Below, in pieces: positions 14,340-22,895 of a stretch of 23,751 bases of DNA. Source of the stretch: RGIG2094 sp045660065. GTDB taxonomy: Bacteria > Bacillota > Clostridia > RGIG6154. Position 1 is the stretch's first letter. Each line of letters starts with the position of its first letter. Below the pieces are notes generated by a model that was given only the letters and a program-made list of their open reading frames with translations, did no database searches and was not told the DNA's origin. Location: positions 1 through 23,751 of the forward strand of contig JAZRDC010000130.1 in NCBI GenBank assembly GCA_045660065.1, read 5' to 3'. A program made the translations under genes and the position numbers.

Positions 14340-16295
14340 TCAATTGTTTTGTTGTTTAAGTTCTGCAATTTTATCACGAAGTGCTGCAGCACGCTCAAAC
14401 ATAAGATTTTTTGCTGCAAGTTGCATTTCTTTTGTAAGTTCTTTAATTACAGCATCTACATCCTGAATATTTTCCAAAGCATAAATTTCTTCAGCAGGTT
14501 TAACCGCCTCTATTACATCGTGAACTGCTTTTACAACAGATTTTGGTGTTATTCCGTGTTCTTTATTGAATTTCATCTGAATTTCACGACGACGGTTTGT
14601 TTCGTCAATTGCACGTTTCATACTGTCGGTTATGGTATCTGCATACATAATAACTTTGCCGTTAACATTTCTTGCAGCACGTCCGATTGTCTGAATAAGT
14701 GAAGTTTCACTTCTTAAAAAACCTTCTTTATCTGCATCTAAAATTGCAACCAGCGATACTTCAGGTATGTCAAGCCCTTCTCTTAACAAGTTAATACCAA
14801 CCAAAACATCAAACTTTTTAAGTCTTAAATCACGGATAATTTCCATTCTTTCAATTGTTTTTACATCGGAATGGAGATATCTTACTTTTATTCCCGCTTC
14901 TTCAAGAAATTCTGTAAGGCTTTCTGCCATTTTCTTTGTAAGAGTTGTAACTAAAACTCTTTCGTCTTTTTCAATTCGTTTATTAATTTCTGACAACAGA
15001 TGATCAATCTGACCTGTTCTTCCAACAACCGAAATTTCAGGATCTACAAGTCCCGTTGGTCTGTTGATTTGTTCTACAATTGCATCGGACTTTTCTTTTT
15101 CATAATCAGCAGGAGTTGCGCTTACATATATTGCCTGCTTGATTTTGCCTTCAAATTCGTCAAAACAAAGAGGGCGGTTATCATAAGCACTTGGCAGTCT
15201 GAAACCATAATCAACAAGACTGTTTTTTCTTGATCTGTCCCCTGCATACATTGCTCTGACCTGAGGGATTGTAACGTGTGCTTCGTCTATTACAAGCAAA
15301 AAGTCATCAGGAAAATAATCAAGAAGTGTAAATGGTGGTGATCCCGCTGTCCTTCCGCTTATATGCCTTGAATAGTTTTCAATTCCCTGACAAAAGCCGG
15401 TTTCAAGCATCATTTCAATATCATAATTTGTTCTTTGTTCAATTCGCTGAGCCTCTACTGCCATATCTTTATCTTTAAAGAATTTTATTCTTTCTTCAAG
15501 TTCGGCTTTTATGTTTTCGATTGCAGCAAACATTTTGTCTTTGGTTGTTACATAGTGAGATTTTGGAAAAATAACTGCGTGATTTCTAACACCGATAATC
15601 TCACCTGTTATAACATTAATTTCAGAAATTCTGTCTATTTCATCACCGAAAAATTCAATTCTTATGGAATTTTCGTGTGAATTTGATGGTACGATTTCAA
15701 TAACATCGCCACGGACTCTGAATTTACCGCGGGAAAAATCAATATCGTTTCGTTCATACTGCATTTCCACAAGACGCATTATAACCTCATCACGGTCTTT
15801 TGTCATACCTGTTCTCAATGACAAAACCATTGTGTTATAGTCAATAGGGTCGCCAAGGCCATAAATACAAGACACAGAAGATACAATAATAACATCTCTT
15901 CTTTCAAAAAGTGAAGCAGTTGCACTATGTCTTAATTTATCAATATCGTCGTTTATAGACGCATCTTTTTCAATATAGGTATCTGTATGAGGGATATATG
16001 CCTCAGGCTGATAGTAGTCGTAATAAGACACAAAAAATTCTACCGCATTATCAGGAAAAAATTCTTTAAACTCACTGCAAAGTTGTGCAGCAAGTGTTTT
16101 ATTATGAGCAAGAACTATTGTAGGACGATTTACTTTTTCAATAACTTTTGCTATTGTATAAGTTTTACCAGAACCTGTAACTCCTTTTAATATCTGACCG
16201 CAAAGGCCGTCTTCAACCCCTTGTGCCAATGCTTCTATTGCTTTTGGTTGGTCTCCTGCAGGCTCATATTTTGATACAACTTTAAAGTCGGGCAT
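14340..16295 (-). CDS. uvrB: excinuclease ABC subunit B
   Basis: DNA-damage verification helicase that receives DNA from UvrA and recruits UvrC. 651 residues. Walker A is GVTGSGKTY (about 39-47). The DNA-gripping beta-hairpin region is YYDYYQPEAYIPHTDTYIEK, the DEAH-type Walker B is LLVIDEAH, and helicase motif VI is QTIGRAARN. The C-terminal UVR motif (KEMQLAAKNLMFERAAALRD) for UvrC binding is complete. GAGGTG lies seven bases before the ATG. Only 32 bases separate it from the SDR gene; that gap holds no terminator and no recognisable LexA/DinR box. Transcription therefore comes from the VUT-SDR side or from a promoter inside the SDR gene. Confidence 0.98.
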   Translation of the reverse strand: MPDFKVVSKYEPAGDQPKAIEALAQGVEDGLCGQILKGVTGSGKTYTIAKVIEKVNRPTIVLAHNKTLAAQLCSEFKEFFPDNAVEFFVSYYDYYQPEAYIPHTDTYIEKDASINDDIDKLRHSATASLFERRDVIIVSSVSCIYGLGDPIDYNTMVLSLRTGMTKDRDEVIMRLVEMQYERNDIDFSRGKFRVRGDVIEIVPSNSHENSIRIEFFGDEIDRISEINVITGEIIGVRNHAVIFPKSHYVTTKDKMFAAIENIKAELEERIKFFKDKDMAVEAQRIEQRTNYDIEMMLETGFCQGIENYSRHISGRTAGSPPFTLLDYFPDDFLLVIDEAHVTIPQVRAMYAGDRSRKNSLVDYGFRLPSAYDNRPLCFDEFEGKIKQAIYVSATPADYEKEKSDAIVEQINRPTGLVDPEISVVGRTGQIDHLLSEINKRIEKDERVLVTTLTKKMAESLTEFLEEAGIKVRYLHSDVKTIERMEIIRDLRLKKFDVLVGINLLREGLDIPEVSLVAILDADKEGFLRSETSLIQTIGRAARNVNGKVIMYADTITDSMKRAIDETNRRREIQMKFNKEHGITPKSVVKAVHDVIEAVKPAEEIYALENIQDVDAVIKELTKEMQLAAKNLMFERAAALRDKIAELKQQNN

Positions 16296-16327
16296 AATAT
16301 CACCTCACTTTCTTATTTTTTAATTAA

Positions 16328-16981
16328 TCAGTCTTTCCAGACAAAATTGAAGTTTATGGACTCCCCACCATCTACAACTATACTCTGACCTGTGCAGAAT
16401 TTGTTGGTAACTGTTAAAAAGTACGCCCAATCTGCCATTTCGTCAGTTGTTGCCCATCTTTTAAGTGGTGTTTCGTTCATAATTTCTTCCCAAAGTTTTT
16501 CGTCATTAATCACACATTCGTTAAGTGGTGTTAAAACCCCGCCGGGGTCAAGACTGTTACAGGTTGCACCAAATTTTGCAACTCTTAATGCCACATTCTT
16601 GGTATATGCCACAACACCGCCCTTACTTGCAGAATATTCGGGAAATTCTGCTCCTGTATGGGCACTTGCCGAGCCAATATTAAGAATTGATTTTATGCAA
16701 GGTTGCACACCATATTTTTCAGTGATATAAATGAGTGCTTTAAGATTTATGTCAATATCATCTTCATTTTGTGTACCCGCGTTATTTATTAAAATTTCAA
16801 CATTTTCGATCTCAGGCAAATTATTTTTATCTCTGATATCGCATTCAAAGTGGATGTAATTTTCGTGGGAAATTGAAGATTTGAGACGGTCAATTCCGAT
16901 AACATTATGCCCCTCATTCAAAAAGCGTTCTGCTATTGCTTTACCTATTCCCTGCACAGTTCCTGTTATAAGTATTTTCAA
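16328..16981 (-). CDS. short-chain dehydrogenase/reductase (SDR)
   Basis: 217-residue NAD(P)(H)-dependent oxidoreductase with a Rossmann fold. The cofactor motif is TGTVQGIGKAIA (residues 7-18). An acidic residue at the end of strand 2 (GIDRLK) favours NAD(H). The NNAG motif is INNAGTQ, the catalytic serine is in NIGSASAHTG, and YSASKGG supplies the Tyr-x3-Lys pair. The C-terminus VVDGGESINFNF is usual. It is shorter than the common 245-250 because the segment after NNAG is compact. The start codon is TTG with GGGTGAT upstream. It lies 6 bases after the VUT transporter stop and probably shares its transcript. The substrate is not predictable. Confidence 0.9.
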   Translation of the reverse strand: MKILITGTVQGIGKAIAERFLNEGHNVIGIDRLKSSISHENYIHFECDIRDKNNLPEIENVEILINNAGTQNEDDIDINLKALIYITEKYGVQPCIKSILNIGSASAHTGAEFPEYSASKGGVVAYTKNVALRVAKFGATCNSLDPGGVLTPLNECVINDEKLWEEIMNETPLKRWATTDEMADWAYFLTVTNKFCTGQSIVVDGGESINFNFVWKD

Positions 16982-16987
16982 TTATAA

Positions 16988-17713
16988 TCACCCTTTCTTA
17001 ACAAGTTCTAAATATTCTTTTCCAACCATTTCCGCCTGCCATTTTTTTGTTATTGAATATCCTATGGGCGAAAATGCAATTTCCATTATAAGTTCTGCTA
17101 CCGCACCTGTTAATGCACACATTGCACATTGCAACAGAGTCCAGTTAAAGCCACCCCAGAACTTTGGTGCAAAATACATAAAAACAATCACCGAAAAAAT
17201 AAAATTATCCATAAACTGACCCACAAAGGTTGAAATATATGTTCTTGACGCATATGCAAGTTTTCCGTCAGGATTTTTCTTGAAAAATGAACCGACTGCC
17301 CAGTTTAAAGTATTATTAATAATTCCTGAAGACAAAAATGCAACAGTACTTCCAAGCAAAATAAACCATGTACCGCCAAAAATTGTATCAAATGCGCTGA
17401 AATCACCTGCATTGGAAGGGATAGCACTTGCCACAAAAAATATAAGACAGGTAAGTAGATTTATCATTGCCGCCAGAACTGTTATTTTGTTTGATGCTTT
17501 CGGGCCAAAATGCTTTGTTATGATATCCATACACATAAAAGAAAGCCATGATATTAGTATACCTCCGTCTAAAGCAATCCAATCATTCTGAAAGAGAGTT
17601 TTATTTGCAAGTAAATTCATACAGATTACACTCACAACAAAAAGCGTTACAACTGTTGCCGGTACTCCCCTTAAAAGCATTTTAAATTCTTTAATTTCGT
17701 TTTTTATATTCAT
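16988..17713 (-). CDS. VUT family (YhhQ-like) queuosine-precursor/vitamin uptake transporter
   Basis: 241-residue integral membrane protein with about six hydrophobic segments, matching the VUT/YhhQ family (PF02592). Members import preQ0/preQ1 or related queuosine precursors in several bacteria; for this subgroup the substrate is not demonstrated. Typical features are the charged stretch after TM3 (SFMCMDIITKHFGPKASNK) and RTYISTFVGQFMDNFIFS in the centre of the C-terminal half. The ATG at 17711-17713 follows GGGAGG; the longer reading from 17740 covers this ribosome binding site and is rejected. It has its own promoter and leads the SDR-uvrB-uvrA run. No preQ1 riboswitch is apparent in its leader of about 55 bases, so regulation by queuosine precursors is not supported here. 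Confidence 0.82.
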   Translation of the reverse strand: MNIKNEIKEFKMLLRGVPATVVTLFVVSVICMNLLANKTLFQNDWIALDGGILISWLSFMCMDIITKHFGPKASNKITVLAAMINLLTCLIFFVASAIPSNAGDFSAFDTIFGGTWFILLGSTVAFLSSGIINNTLNWAVGSFFKKNPDGKLAYASRTYISTFVGQFMDNFIFSVIVFMYFAPKFWGGFNWTLLQCAMCALTGAVAELIMEIAFSPIGYSITKKWQAEMVGKEYLELVKKG

Positions 17714-17775
17714 TCTATCCTCCCAAAAAAGAAATAGCATACATAAACTAATATTTTAAAACTACATACATAGTT

Positions 17776-17804
17776 ATTGTATCATACTATAAGAGCATTT
17801 TCAA
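17776..17804 (-). promoter_or_regulatory. sigma-A-type promoter for the VUT-SDR-uvrBA run
   Basis: Minus strand TTGAAA (17799-17804), 17-base spacer, TACAAT (17776-17781), extended -10 TG. It starts about 20 bases after the terminator of the ABC transporter operon. Confidence 0.75.
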
Positions 17805-17822
17805 CAATTTGCTGCAATTTAA

Positions 17823-17864
17823 TATAAAAAAGCAAAGAAACAAAAATTTTGTTTCTTTGCTTTT
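17823..17864 (-). terminator. rho-independent terminator of the xpt-BMP-ABC operon
   Basis: Near-perfect palindrome with 18-base arms (17828-17845 with 17847-17864) about one central base; the last few pairs would open to form the loop. On the minus strand the hairpin ends in six T followed by ATATT. It begins 5 bases after the permease stop. Confidence 0.9.
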
Positions 17865-17868
17865 AAAA

Positions 17869-18849
17869 TTATCTTTCTTCTCTGAAATATGGCAGTCCCA
17901 ATGCTGCAGGTGGTTGATTTTCTTTTTTGTTTCTGATGCTTGTAATAACCAAAACAATGATTGTTACCACATATGGAAGCATTTCAAAAAGAATTTTTGT
18001 GCTTACTGTAATATTCGGAATGTATGTTGGGATAACATACAAAAATCCAAACAGAATTGAACCTAAAATACTGATTGAAGGTCTCCATACTGAGAAAATT
18101 ACAAGTGCGATTGCAAGCCATCCTCTGTCGCCAAATCCATTGTTTGACCATACCCCGTTTGCATAGTCCATAACATAGTAAAGTCCGCCAAGTCCTGCAA
18201 TTGCACTGCCTATGCAGGTTGCAACATATTTATACTTAGTAACATTGATGCCTGCTGCATCTGCAGTTTCAGGGCTTTCGCCAACAGCACGAAGATGAAG
18301 ACCTACTCTTGTTTTGTTAAGAATATGTGATGCAATTAATGCAACAATTATTGCAACATACACCAAAAATCCGTATGACAGGAAAATGTCTCCAAACCAT
18401 CCAAGACTGTTTGCAAATGGCAGTTGTGTTTTAAAAATTGTACTTGTAGCAGATAAAGAAATTGATGGAACATCTGTGTCTACAAGTTTAATTAAAGATC
18501 CGCCAAAGAAATTACCAATACCTATACCAAATGTTGTAAGTGCAAGGCCTGTAACATTCTGATTTGCACGAAGTGTAACTGTAAGGAAGCAATAAATAAG
18601 TCCCATAAGTGCAGAGCCGATAAGTGAGCAAATAAGCGGAATAAATATTGCCAAAAATGGATTAAGTTGTCCTCCTGCACCGAGTTCATACAAAAATGAC
18701 CCTGCAACACCGCTGATAGCACCCACATACATTATTCCTGGGATTCCTAAGTTAAGATGCCCTGATTTTTCTGTTAAAATTTCACCAACAGAACCAAAAA
18801 GTAAAGGAGTTCCCTGCATAACTGCACGCTGAATTATTGTAGATATCAT
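17869..18849 (-). CDS. nupQ: nucleoside ABC transporter permease (NupQ-like)
   Basis: 326-residue inner-membrane permease of the BPD_transp_2 family (PF02653), the shorter of the two permeases in BMP-type nucleoside importers (Bacillus NupQ). Multiple hydrophobic helices are evident. The characteristic N-terminal stretch is EKSGHLNLGIPGIMYVGA, and the ATPase-contacting loop is VGESPETADAAGI, which has a matching copy in the partner permease. Its ATG overlaps the partner's stop as ATGA. The C-terminus ends in a short basic tail after the last helix and is followed by the operon terminator. The substrate is inferred as purine nucleosides from the operon, not shown by the permease itself. Confidence 0.9.
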   Translation of the reverse strand: MISTIIQRAVMQGTPLLFGSVGEILTEKSGHLNLGIPGIMYVGAISGVAGSFLYELGAGGQLNPFLAIFIPLICSLIGSALMGLIYCFLTVTLRANQNVTGLALTTFGIGIGNFFGGSLIKLVDTDVPSISLSATSTIFKTQLPFANSLGWFGDIFLSYGFLVYVAIIVALIASHILNKTRVGLHLRAVGESPETADAAGINVTKYKYVATCIGSAIAGLGGLYYVMDYANGVWSNNGFGDRGWLAIALVIFSVWRPSISILGSILFGFLYVIPTYIPNITVSTKILFEMLPYVVTIIVLVITSIRNKKENQPPAALGLPYFREER

Positions 18850-19958
18850 ACATTTTCCTCCTTGCTTTTTTTGTTGATTTTGATTTTATAATTAATAAAG
18901 AATTCTGAACCGATAATAAAGAAAATAATTATTCCTGTTATTATATCTGAAAAAGATGAATTAAGTCTGTAAACTTCTGAAATTTTTGATGCGCCTTTTT
19001 CTAAAAATACAATTAAAAGTGAAGTTAAAATCATAAATATCGGGTTGAATTTTGCAAGCCAGGATACCATAATTGCAGTAAAACCTCTTCCGCCCGCAGT
19101 ATCACTTTTTAATGAATGATCTGTTCCTGCCACAAGTAAAAATCCTGCAATACCGCAGATTGCACCTGAAATTGCCATAGTTCTTAAAATTACTTTTTTA
19201 ACATTTATTCCAATGTATTTTGCAGTTTTTTCACTTTCACCAACAACTGAAATTTCATATCCTTGCTTACTGTATTTAAGATAAATATGAACGATAATTG
19301 TAATCAAAACTACAATCAAAATATTTATCAGATATTTCTGTCCGAACAGAGTTGGAAGTTGACCAAATTCCAATGTTCTCGGTGTTCCCGAACCTTTTGG
19401 CACAGACCACTCCAATGTGAAATATGCCACAATCTGAATTGCAATATAATTCATCATAAGAGTAAAAAGTGTTTCATTTGAATTAAAGCGGGTTTTGAAA
19501 TACGCAGGAATGATCCCCCAGATTGCACCTGCTAAAATACTTACAACCAGCATTACGGGAATTAAAATTCCGTCTGCTATTTTACCACCGAAAAACATCA
19601 TAAATGCAGCAGTAACGAAACCACCGATTAACACCTGACCTTCAGCACCGATGTTCCAGAATCTCATTTTAAATGCAGGTGTTACTGCCAAAGAAATACA
19701 CAAAAGTATTGCAGTATTCTGAAATAAATTCCACACAAGGCGCTTTGTACCAACTGCACCTTCAATCATAGTAAGATACATTTTTATTGGATTTAATTTT
19801 GTTAATGCAACTGTAATTACACCGCACACAATAAGCGCTAAAATAACTGAAATAATTCTGATAATCCAGCCTTTCCACCAGGCAAGATCTTCTCTTTTGG
19901 TAATATGAACAGGAGAATTCTGAAACACTGACCAGAATAATTTATCTGCTTTTTTCAT
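18846..19958 (-). CDS. nupP: nucleoside ABC transporter permease (NupP-like)
   Basis: 370-residue permease, the longer partner in the heterodimeric channel. After a soluble N-terminus of about 30 residues there are 8-10 hydrophobic segments. Family hallmarks are FKMRFWNIGAEGQVLIGG and the coupling loop VGESEKTAKYIGINVKK; GTDHSLKSDTAGGRGFTAI follows. It overlaps the ATPase gene stop by one base (TAATG) and the next permease by four, so all three cytoplasmic-membrane parts are translated together. The strong GGAGG ahead of its ATG lies within the ATPase's last codons. Confidence 0.9.
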   Translation of the reverse strand: MKKADKLFWSVFQNSPVHITKREDLAWWKGWIIRIISVILALIVCGVITVALTKLNPIKMYLTMIEGAVGTKRLVWNLFQNTAILLCISLAVTPAFKMRFWNIGAEGQVLIGGFVTAAFMMFFGGKIADGILIPVMLVVSILAGAIWGIIPAYFKTRFNSNETLFTLMMNYIAIQIVAYFTLEWSVPKGSGTPRTLEFGQLPTLFGQKYLINILIVVLITIIVHIYLKYSKQGYEISVVGESEKTAKYIGINVKKVILRTMAISGAICGIAGFLLVAGTDHSLKSDTAGGRGFTAIMVSWLAKFNPIFMILTSLLIVFLEKGASKISEVYRLNSSFSDIITGIIIFFIIGSEFFINYKIKINKKSKEENV

Positions 19959-21508
19959 TATTTTGCCTCCTCCTCATTTTCTGCGTTATTGGAAGACTTT
20001 GTCATCAAAAGACCAATTTCTTCTTTTGTTGTGTTTCTTCCGTCTACAATACCTGTAACTTTACCTGAACCGATAACCAAAATTCTATCGCACAATTCAA
20101 GCAAAACATCCAGGTCCTCACCTACAAATATAACCGCAACACCTTTTTTCTTCTGATCATTTAAAAGGTTGTAGATTGTATATGATGAATTAATATCAAG
20201 ACCTCTTACGGGATATGCTGCCATTAAAACTGTTGGTGCTGATGCAATTTCTCTGCCAACAAGCACTTTCTGAACATTACCGCCCGAAAGTCTTCTTACA
20301 GGGGTTGTTGCAGAAGGTGTAACAACCTCTAATTTTTCAATTATGCTTTCTGCAAGATTTTTAGGGTTCTTTCTCTGAAGGAAAATTGACTTTCCTTTTT
20401 TATAACTTCTGAGCATCATATTGTCAATGATGTCCATATTGCCTACCAAACCCATACCAAGTCTGTCTTCAGGAACAAAGGCAAGTCTTACGCCCATCTG
20501 TCTGATTTGCAACGGAGTCTTATCTCGAAGATCTTCCTGCTCACCTGTTTTTGGGTTGTTATATATAATTTTCCCATCGTATAAACGCTGAAGACCTGCA
20601 ATAGCCTCTAAAAGTTCACGCTGACCGCTGCCTGCAATACCTGCAATACCAAGTATTTCACCCGAATTTACTGAGAAAGAAACATCATCTAAAAGTTTTG
20701 TTCCTTCACGATTAATGCAACTGATTTTATCAACAACAAGACGCTGCTCACAATTTTCAGGTTCACTTCTTTCAATATTCAAAGATATTTTCTTGCCTAC
20801 CATCATTTCTGTAAGTTCAGTTTCATTTGTTTCGGATGTCTTAACTGTGCCTATATATTCACCTTTACGCAAAACGGCTACATTATCTGAAAGAGAAAGA
20901 ACTTCGTGAAGTTTATGTGTAATAATAATGATAGCCTTTCCGCTTTCGCGCATATTTCTCAAAACTTTGAATAATTTAAGTGTTTCCTGAGGTGTTAAAA
21001 CTGCAGTAGGTTCATCAAGAATAAGGATATCTGCACCTCTGAAAAGAACTTTGATAATTTCTACAGTCTGTTTTTCAGAAACTGACATTTCATATATTTT
21101 TTTATGGGGATCAAGTTCAAATCCATACTGCGTTGTGATTTCCTTTATTTTTTCGATGTATTTGGGCATATCAAAACCTTTTTGGTCTTCCAAACCCAAT
21201 ACAATATTTTCCGCAGCGCTGAAAACATCAACAAGTTTAAAATGCTGATGAATCATTCCGATTTTATAGTTAAAAGCATCTTTAGGTGATGCAATTACAA
21301 CCTCATTGCCGTCTATAAACATCTGGCCGCTGTCAGGATAATAAATACCTGAAACCATATTCATAAGTGTTGTTTTTCCGCTTCCGTTTTCACCAAGGAT
21401 TGAAAGGATTTCACCTTTACTAACCTTAAGAGAAACATTTTTATTAGCAACAACACTACCAAAAGTTTTGGTTATGTTTTTAAGTTCAAGTGCTACATTC
21501 TGTTTCAT
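19958..21508 (-). CDS. nupO: nucleoside ABC transporter ATPase with two ABC domains (NupO-like)
   Basis: 516 residues from the ATG at 21506-21508 (GGAGA just upstream), close to Bacillus NupO. The longer reading to 21577 adds residues without a ribosome binding site. Domain 1 has a canonical Walker A (GENGSGKTT) and Walker B (ILILDEPTAVL) but a degenerate signature (MSVSEKQTVEI). Domain 2 has a non-canonical Walker A lacking the lysine (GIAGSGQRE), a good signature (RLSGGNVQKV) and a degenerate Walker B (VLMAAYPVRGLDI). This complementary asymmetry is normal for sugar/nucleoside importers, where one composite site hydrolyses ATP. It lies 122 bases after the lipoprotein gene, with a GC-rich hairpin in between, and is fused by overlap to the permeases. 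Confidence 0.93.
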   Translation of the reverse strand: MKQNVALELKNITKTFGSVVANKNVSLKVSKGEILSILGENGSGKTTLMNMVSGIYYPDSGQMFIDGNEVVIASPKDAFNYKIGMIHQHFKLVDVFSAAENIVLGLEDQKGFDMPKYIEKIKEITTQYGFELDPHKKIYEMSVSEKQTVEIIKVLFRGADILILDEPTAVLTPQETLKLFKVLRNMRESGKAIIIITHKLHEVLSLSDNVAVLRKGEYIGTVKTSETNETELTEMMVGKKISLNIERSEPENCEQRLVVDKISCINREGTKLLDDVSFSVNSGEILGIAGIAGSGQRELLEAIAGLQRLYDGKIIYNNPKTGEQEDLRDKTPLQIRQMGVRLAFVPEDRLGMGLVGNMDIIDNMMLRSYKKGKSIFLQRKNPKNLAESIIEKLEVVTPSATTPVRRLSGGNVQKVLVGREIASAPTVLMAAYPVRGLDINSSYTIYNLLNDQKKKGVAVIFVGEDLDVLLELCDRILVIGSGKVTGIVDGRNTTKEEIGLLMTKSSNNAENEEEAK

Positions 21509-21590
21509 ATAAATCTCCATATTAAAAAATTTATTTTGCCCTTTTGTAAATACATCCGACAATTTACAAAAACACAAAACTTTAACTTAA

Positions 21591-21619
21591 TATAGGGCGG
21601 AGTTATTCCCCGCCCTATA
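21591..21619 (-). promoter_or_regulatory. GC-rich intercistronic hairpin between the lipoprotein and ATPase genes
   Basis: Perfect 10-bp stem (21591-21600 with 21610-21619) with a 9-base loop, 12 bases after the lipoprotein stop. On the minus strand it is not followed by a T run, so it is more likely an RNA-stabilising or partial-attenuation structure than a full terminator. Such structures commonly give the binding protein more mRNA than its membrane partners. Confidence 0.6.
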
Positions 21620-21630
21620 CCAAATTCAAA

Positions 21631-22836
21631 TTAGAACATGCTGTTTAACAAAGTAATGCCGTCAATATTGATGTCGAAGTAAGGAGCTGAACGATATTCT
21701 GATTCGTGGAAATATCCGTCTGCTACAGCTTCTGTATCTTTTTCATAGTTAGCGTCTGTATCAACATCTGCTAAATATGATTCAAGTTTCTTACCTTCAA
21801 CTGTGAATGTATCAGTATCAAATACTTTAATTTCACCAGCGATCAATTTAGCTTTTGCAGCGTCTAATGCTTCCTGTGTACCTTTTGCAGCAGCCTGTTC
21901 GTTAACTTCTGTGAGTTTTACAGAACCTGCTTCAAAACCTTCGCACCAGTCATAAACGATTGCTTCGCCTTTTTGTTTAGCTTCAACAATATATTTGAAG
22001 TACGGAGCCCAGTCAATTCTTGATGAAACGATGAATGTGTTAGGGCAAGCGCTCTGTGTGCTACCATTGTATGAAACGTTAGGAACACCTGCGTTTTCAC
22101 AAGCTGTTGGAGCACCCATTGAGTCAGCATGCTGGCTGATAAGTACGCAGTTGTTGCTCAAGAGTTTTGTAGCAGCTTCTTTTTCTAAAGCTTCATCGTA
22201 CCAGCTACCTGTGAACTGTACTTCCATTGTAACAGATGGGCAAACTGATTTAGCACCAAGATAGAATGATGTGTAACCTGAAATAACTTCAGCGTAAGTG
22301 AAAGCACCTACGTAACCCATCTTAGCCTGGTCTGCAGTAATCTTACCTGCTTCGATCATTTCGTTAAGTTTCATACCAGCAGCAATACCTGCTAAATATC
22401 TACCTTCGTAAATTGAAGCAAATGCATTGTGGAAGTTAGCAACATTTTCTGTGTGAGCTGTTGTACCGGTTGCATGGCAGAATTCTACTTCAGGGAATTC
22501 TTTTGCAGCTTTCAACATATAAGGCTCATGACCAAAGCTGTTTGCGAATACAACATCGCAACCCTGGTCAGCAAGATCTGCTGCCGCTTCATAACATTCA
22601 TTACCTTCAGGAATGTTTGTCTTGAAGATAACCTGATCTGCTGAAAGACCCAACTCTTCTGTAGCAGCTTTTGCAGCGTCTAAGAAGTTTTTGTCATAAG
22701 TTGAGTTTTCATCGTGTAAGAAAATGAAACCGATTTTAAAATCAGAATCAACTTTTTCGTTACCGCAAGATGTAAGCATAGCAACTGATGCAACAAGCAT
22801 TACAGCAACGAGAAGAAAAGATATAATTTTCTTCAT
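21631..22836 (-). CDS. bmpA: BMP family nucleoside-binding lipoprotein (NupN-like)
   Basis: 401-residue extracytoplasmic substrate-binding protein (PF02608). Residues 1-23 are a lipoprotein signal peptide, and the lipobox LTSC places the lipidated cysteine at C24. The mature domain opens FKIGFIFLHDENSTYDKNF; the nucleoside-binding fold is supported by CDVVFANSFGHEPYM, NVANFHNAFASIYEGRYLAG and MGYVGAFTYAEVISGYTSF. The protein delivers nucleosides or bases to the NupOPQ-like permease encoded behind it. It is longer than Bacillus NupN by roughly 40 residues, mostly in the C-terminal part. A strong AGGAGGG precedes the ATG and is partly covered by a small TGCC/GGCA hairpin. It follows xpt by 59 bases. 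Confidence 0.93.
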   Translation of the reverse strand: MKKIISFLLVAVMLVASVAMLTSCGNEKVDSDFKIGFIFLHDENSTYDKNFLDAAKAATEELGLSADQVIFKTNIPEGNECYEAAADLADQGCDVVFANSFGHEPYMLKAAKEFPEVEFCHATGTTAHTENVANFHNAFASIYEGRYLAGIAAGMKLNEMIEAGKITADQAKMGYVGAFTYAEVISGYTSFYLGAKSVCPSVTMEVQFTGSWYDEALEKEAATKLLSNNCVLISQHADSMGAPTACENAGVPNVSYNGSTQSACPNTFIVSSRIDWAPYFKYIVEAKQKGEAIVYDWCEGFEAGSVKLTEVNEQAAAKGTQEALDAAKAKLIAGEIKVFDTDTFTVEGKKLESYLADVDTDANYEKDTEAVADGYFHESEYRSAPYFDINIDGITLLNSMF

Positions 22837-22869
22837 TTTGATACCCTCCTGCCTTTTGGCAAAAATATT

Positions 22870-22890
22870 TATGTAAATTTTATTTACATA
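22870..22890 (-). promoter_or_regulatory. AU-rich hairpin between xpt and the lipoprotein gene
   Basis: 9-bp stem TATGTAAAT/ATTTACATA (22870-22878 with 22882-22890) and a 3-base loop. On the minus strand a short T run lies four bases further on. It is weak for a terminator (one GC pair) and probably lets most transcripts pass from xpt into the transporter genes. Confidence 0.35.
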
Positions 22891-22895
22891 CTACA

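Noticed and set aside
14349..14702. Plus-strand open frame antisense to uvrB (and similar ones at 696-914, 10585-10866, 11061-11420, 12317-12628, 13965-14243, 16392-16730)
   Set aside because: They lie entirely within strongly supported minus-strand genes, lack ribosome binding sites, and read as low-complexity protein rich in Phe, Ile, Ser or Cys.
16296..16327. SOS (LexA/DinR) box in front of uvrB
   Set aside because: The 32-base gap contains only an AT-rich stretch with TTAATTAA and the ribosome binding site; nothing resembles the CGAAC...GTTC-type box.
17714..17775. preQ1 riboswitch ahead of the VUT transporter
   Set aside because: The leader is A/T-rich with no C-rich loop, pseudoknot partner or A-rich tail in the expected order.
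19958..21508. Loss-of-function of the second ABC domain of the transporter ATPase
   Set aside because: A degenerate Walker A/B in domain 2 and a degenerate signature in domain 1 are normal for two-domain sugar/nucleoside import ATPases.
21509..21577. Longer start for the ABC ATPase
   Set aside because: The ATG at 21508 has GGAGA at a suitable distance and gives the family length; the extension lacks both.
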